Source: Candidatus Obscuribacterales bacterium (GTDB lineage: Bacteria > Cyanobacteriota > Vampirovibrionia > Obscuribacterales > Obscuribacteraceae). Taken from it: a stretch of 64,000 nucleotides of DNA. Position 1 is the stretch's first letter, and each line of letters opens with the position of its first letter. The DNA is taken from assembly GCA_021732085.1 (NCBI GenBank), contig JAKFVQ010000024.1, positions 124,001 through 188,000 of the forward strand, read 5' to 3'. Below the pieces are notes generated by a model. It saw only the letters and a program-made list of their open reading frames with translations. It was not told the DNA's origin and did not search any database. The position numbers and the translations under genes were made by a program. Shown piece by piece: positions 62,103 through 64,000 of this stretch.

Positions 62103-63512
62103 TTAGAACCCTAGCAAAAGACTGTATAGACCACCTTGCATGGCACCGCGCATTGCACCCCGGCTCATACCTCCGGGCATTCCTCGATTGGTCATAGCGC
62201 CCATAGCTGCTCCAGCTAAACTTGCCTGCACAGCTCTTCTAAGACGCGTGCTGTTTGGTGATGTTCCGAGACTGAGTGGGAAGCCGAAGCTTGCACCGCC
62301 AAGCCCCAAGCCCATTCCAGGAGCAGAGCCGAATCCGGCGATACCGCCTTCGAGGGCGCCATTGCGTCGCATGTAATTATCGGCCGCTGATACGCCGAAC
62401 TCGTCACCGCCGCTTGACGGCAATCCGGCAAACGGAGTTATATCGCCAGTGGAGCCGCTGTTACTTGTTGCGGGGCTTGAACTTGGTGAGGATGGTGTTC
62501 TTGTGTCATTAGAGGCGATTTGCTGCTCGTCTAACTGTGACTCCGCCTGGTTTAGGGTCTGACGATACAAGTCTTTCTTTGGATCAAGTGCTGCAGCTGC
62601 GCGCAAATGGCGAACCGATTCTTGATTATTTCCCTTGCCTCGATAAGCTTGTCCGAGCGCAAACTGGATATTTGCATCCATCGGATTTTTCTTTGCAAGA
62701 TAGTTGAGCTTCATGATAGCTTCGTTGAAGTTGCCATTTTTGTAAGCCGTTGAAGCCTCTGCGGCAATTTGCTTATCGCCAGCTGTAGAAGGTCCACCGG
62801 CAAGATGGTCACGTTGAGGTGAGGCTGTGCTTGGAGCTGGATGGCTCTTTAATTTGTTTTGGACTGCGACAAGCGCGTCCTGAATATCAGGATCGCCTGG
62901 GCTCGTTTTTGCTGCGCTTGCGTAAAAGCGCTGAGCTGCACTCAAATCGCCTTTTGACTCTGCAATTGCGCCCAGGTTGTAATTGGCATCGGTATTGCGG
63001 AAGTCCATTCCCAGCACGGTTCTGTATACCTTTTCTGCTTCTGCCACCTTTCCTTGGGAGTAGAGTTGCATTGCTTGCCTGAGCAATCCCTTCACTCTCT
63101 CGCCTGAATCAGCGACTTGGGGAGCGTCCAGCGGATCTGTAATTTCGTTTGCTTGAACTGCCGGATTATTTGGAGCTTGTTTCGGCGTAGGCGCAAACTC
63201 TGAGCGGTCCAATTCCGGAGCGACGGGCGGTAAATAGGCTGTGCCATTCATTACCTTTTCAATCTCAGCAAGGCGCTTTGATGTGTCGCCTTTCTTTTCA
63301 GGCTTTCCAAAGAGCTGCTTTTCAATGTTTTGCAGGCGCTTTTCAATTGGTTGGGAGCCTTGTGCTGTTCCAAATAGGACCTGCTCGTATTCGCCAAGCT
63401 TTTGGTAAATGCTGACGCTGGGTTCAGCCAGCAGCATCTGTGGAAACGCTGCAGACAATAATGTTGATAGTGCTAACAAGCAGACTTTGTTTCGTGCTTG
63501 GCGGTTTTGCAT
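62103..63512 (-). CDS. Exported TPR protein with glycine-rich C-terminus
   Basis: A 469-aa protein. It has a signal peptide (VCLLALSTLLSAAFPQMLLA) and paired short motifs LGEYEQVLFG and IEKRLQNIEKQLFGKPEKKGDTSKRL-type helices. A set of TPR units follows (LYSQGKVAEAEKVYRTVLG, NTDANYNLGAIAESKGDLSA, AYKNGNFNEAIMKLNYLAKK, ANIQFALGQAYRGKGN). The C-terminal end is Ser/Gly/Met-rich (GMGLGLGGASFGFP, GAAMGAMTNRGMPGG). It is probably a periplasmic scaffold. The ATG at 63512 is used, as the upstream residues do not suit a signal peptide. Confidence 0.85.
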   Translation of the reverse strand: MQNRQARNKVCLLALSTLLSAAFPQMLLAEPSVSIYQKLGEYEQVLFGTAQGSQPIEKRLQNIEKQLFGKPEKKGDTSKRLAEIEKVMNGTAYLPPVAPELDRSEFAPTPKQAPNNPAVQANEITDPLDAPQVADSGERVKGLLRQAMQLYSQGKVAEAEKVYRTVLGMDFRNTDANYNLGAIAESKGDLSAAQRFYASAAKTSPGDPDIQDALVAVQNKLKSHPAPSTASPQRDHLAGGPSTAGDKQIAAEASTAYKNGNFNEAIMKLNYLAKKNPMDANIQFALGQAYRGKGNNQESVRHLRAAAALDPKKDLYRQTLNQAESQLDEQQIASNDTRTPSSPSSSPATSNSGSTGDITPFAGLPSSGGDEFGVSAADNYMRRNGALEGGIAGFGSAPGMGLGLGGASFGFPLSLGTSPNSTRLRRAVQASLAGAAMGAMTNRGMPGGMSRGAMRGAMQGGLYSLLLGF

Positions 63513-63688
63513 TTCGCTTGCCCCCGGAAACCATTGAGCAGAGACTTTAAGCCCCAAAGGACTCTAAATTCTCAACTGAACCCAACGACGATGGCGTATC
63601 ATCGCTGTTCCTTAATTATGCCCGACGCTTCACAATTAACCAAAGATGGGAATATCCAATTAATAATCAGTGTAATTGAGGTTGAATT

Positions 63689-64000
63689 ATGTTCGGAATG
63701 TGGGGCGCAGGCGGATTTCCCAGAAGATGGATGCGCTGGTTCGGCGGGTTTGGTGGCGGAAAATTTTTTCAAAAACTGGAATTAAGTGACGAGCAGGTAG
63801 AAAAGATATCGGAGCTCAAAGAAGACGCGTTTGCCAAGTTCGCTCATGGCAAAATCGACGGTATGCAATTGCACCAGCAGCTCTTTAAAGAATTATCGAA
63901 GGAAAGCATTGATAGAGAAAAGGTTCTTACTATTGGCAAGAAGCTCAAGGAGCACAAGGTCGAGATGACGGACCTTTTGGTGACCAATATGCTCTCCTTT
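63689..64000 (+). CDS. CpxP/Spy-like helical protein (partial, continues beyond the window)
   Basis: 104 codons to the right edge. After a Gly/Trp/Arg-rich start (MFGMWGAGGFPRRW) come charged helices (LELSDEQVEKISELKEDAFAK... LHQQLFKELSKE...IGKKLKEHKVEMTDLL) with the LTxxQ-like LSDEQ found in Spy/CpxP envelope stress chaperones. No signal peptide is present, which is unlike true CpxP. GAGG lies 7 nt before the ATG. Confidence 0.7.
   Translation, partial: MFGMWGAGGFPRRWMRWFGGFGGGKFFQKLELSDEQVEKISELKEDAFAKFAHGKIDGMQLHQQLFKELSKESIDREKVLTIGKKLKEHKVEMTDLLVTNMLSF

Overview
The window reads as a chromosomal segment of a Gram-negative, non-photosynthetic relative of the Cyanobacteria, most likely a Melainabacteria/Obscuribacterales-type genome. 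This assignment is inference. It rests on the mix of a cyanobacteria-style RRM RNA-binding protein, TonB-ExbB-ExbD, a 4-type hydrogenase-like membrane complex, PATAN (DUF4388) and TPR proteins, many GTG/TTG starts and many exported low-complexity proteins of unknown function. No phage, transposase or CRISPR array was seen. Core genes are evenly interspersed, so this is a chromosome, not a plasmid.

Layout. 0-4.6 kb: P5C dehydrogenase, thymidylate synthase-DHFR pair, a small cytochrome c and Aat. 4.7-9.8 kb: two unknown proteins, then a copper-chelator (bufferin/HvfA-like) RiPP locus. It holds a cysteine-repeat precursor, an MNIO/DUF692 enzyme, a DUF2063 partner and a YceI protein, plus a second possible precursor. 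9.8-16.8 kb: esterase, histone H1-like protein, adenosine-deaminase-like enzyme and a 1203-aa RelE-like/SF1 helicase/helical-repeat fusion. 17-29.6 kb: small exported proteins, TlyA, tRNA-Ser, a PATAN-TonB fusion, a 97-bp tandem repeat array, the sppA-Yip1-miaA operon and two large low-complexity proteins. 29.9-43.5 kb: glycine-zipper exported protein, TonB-like/exbB/exbD, aroE, CvpA-like, ADP-ribosylglycohydrolase, SCP2, DUF721, ftsE-ftsX, a GHL10 glycoside hydrolase and a DEAD-box helicase. 44-51.3 kb: a tightly overlapping hyfBCEFG-(H+I) operon whose large subunit lacks the NiFe-binding cysteines (Ehr-like complex). 51.4-64 kb: carbonic-anhydrase-like protein, a GC-rich structured island, response regulator, cyclophilin, tRNA-Met, accC-accB, efp, RRM protein, membrane and TPR proteins, and the start of a CpxP-like gene.

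Two gene sets look worth most attention. In the RiPP locus an MNIO enzyme and its partner are encoded directly downstream of a precursor carrying six EGSCK motifs in a 51-bp tandem repeat. The Hyf-like operon keeps the proton-pumping membrane arm and the Fe-S electron relay but has lost the Ni-Fe site, so it should couple an unknown redox reaction to ion transport. Many start codons were reassigned here to downstream ATG/GTG/TTG codons that have a Shine-Dalgarno sequence.
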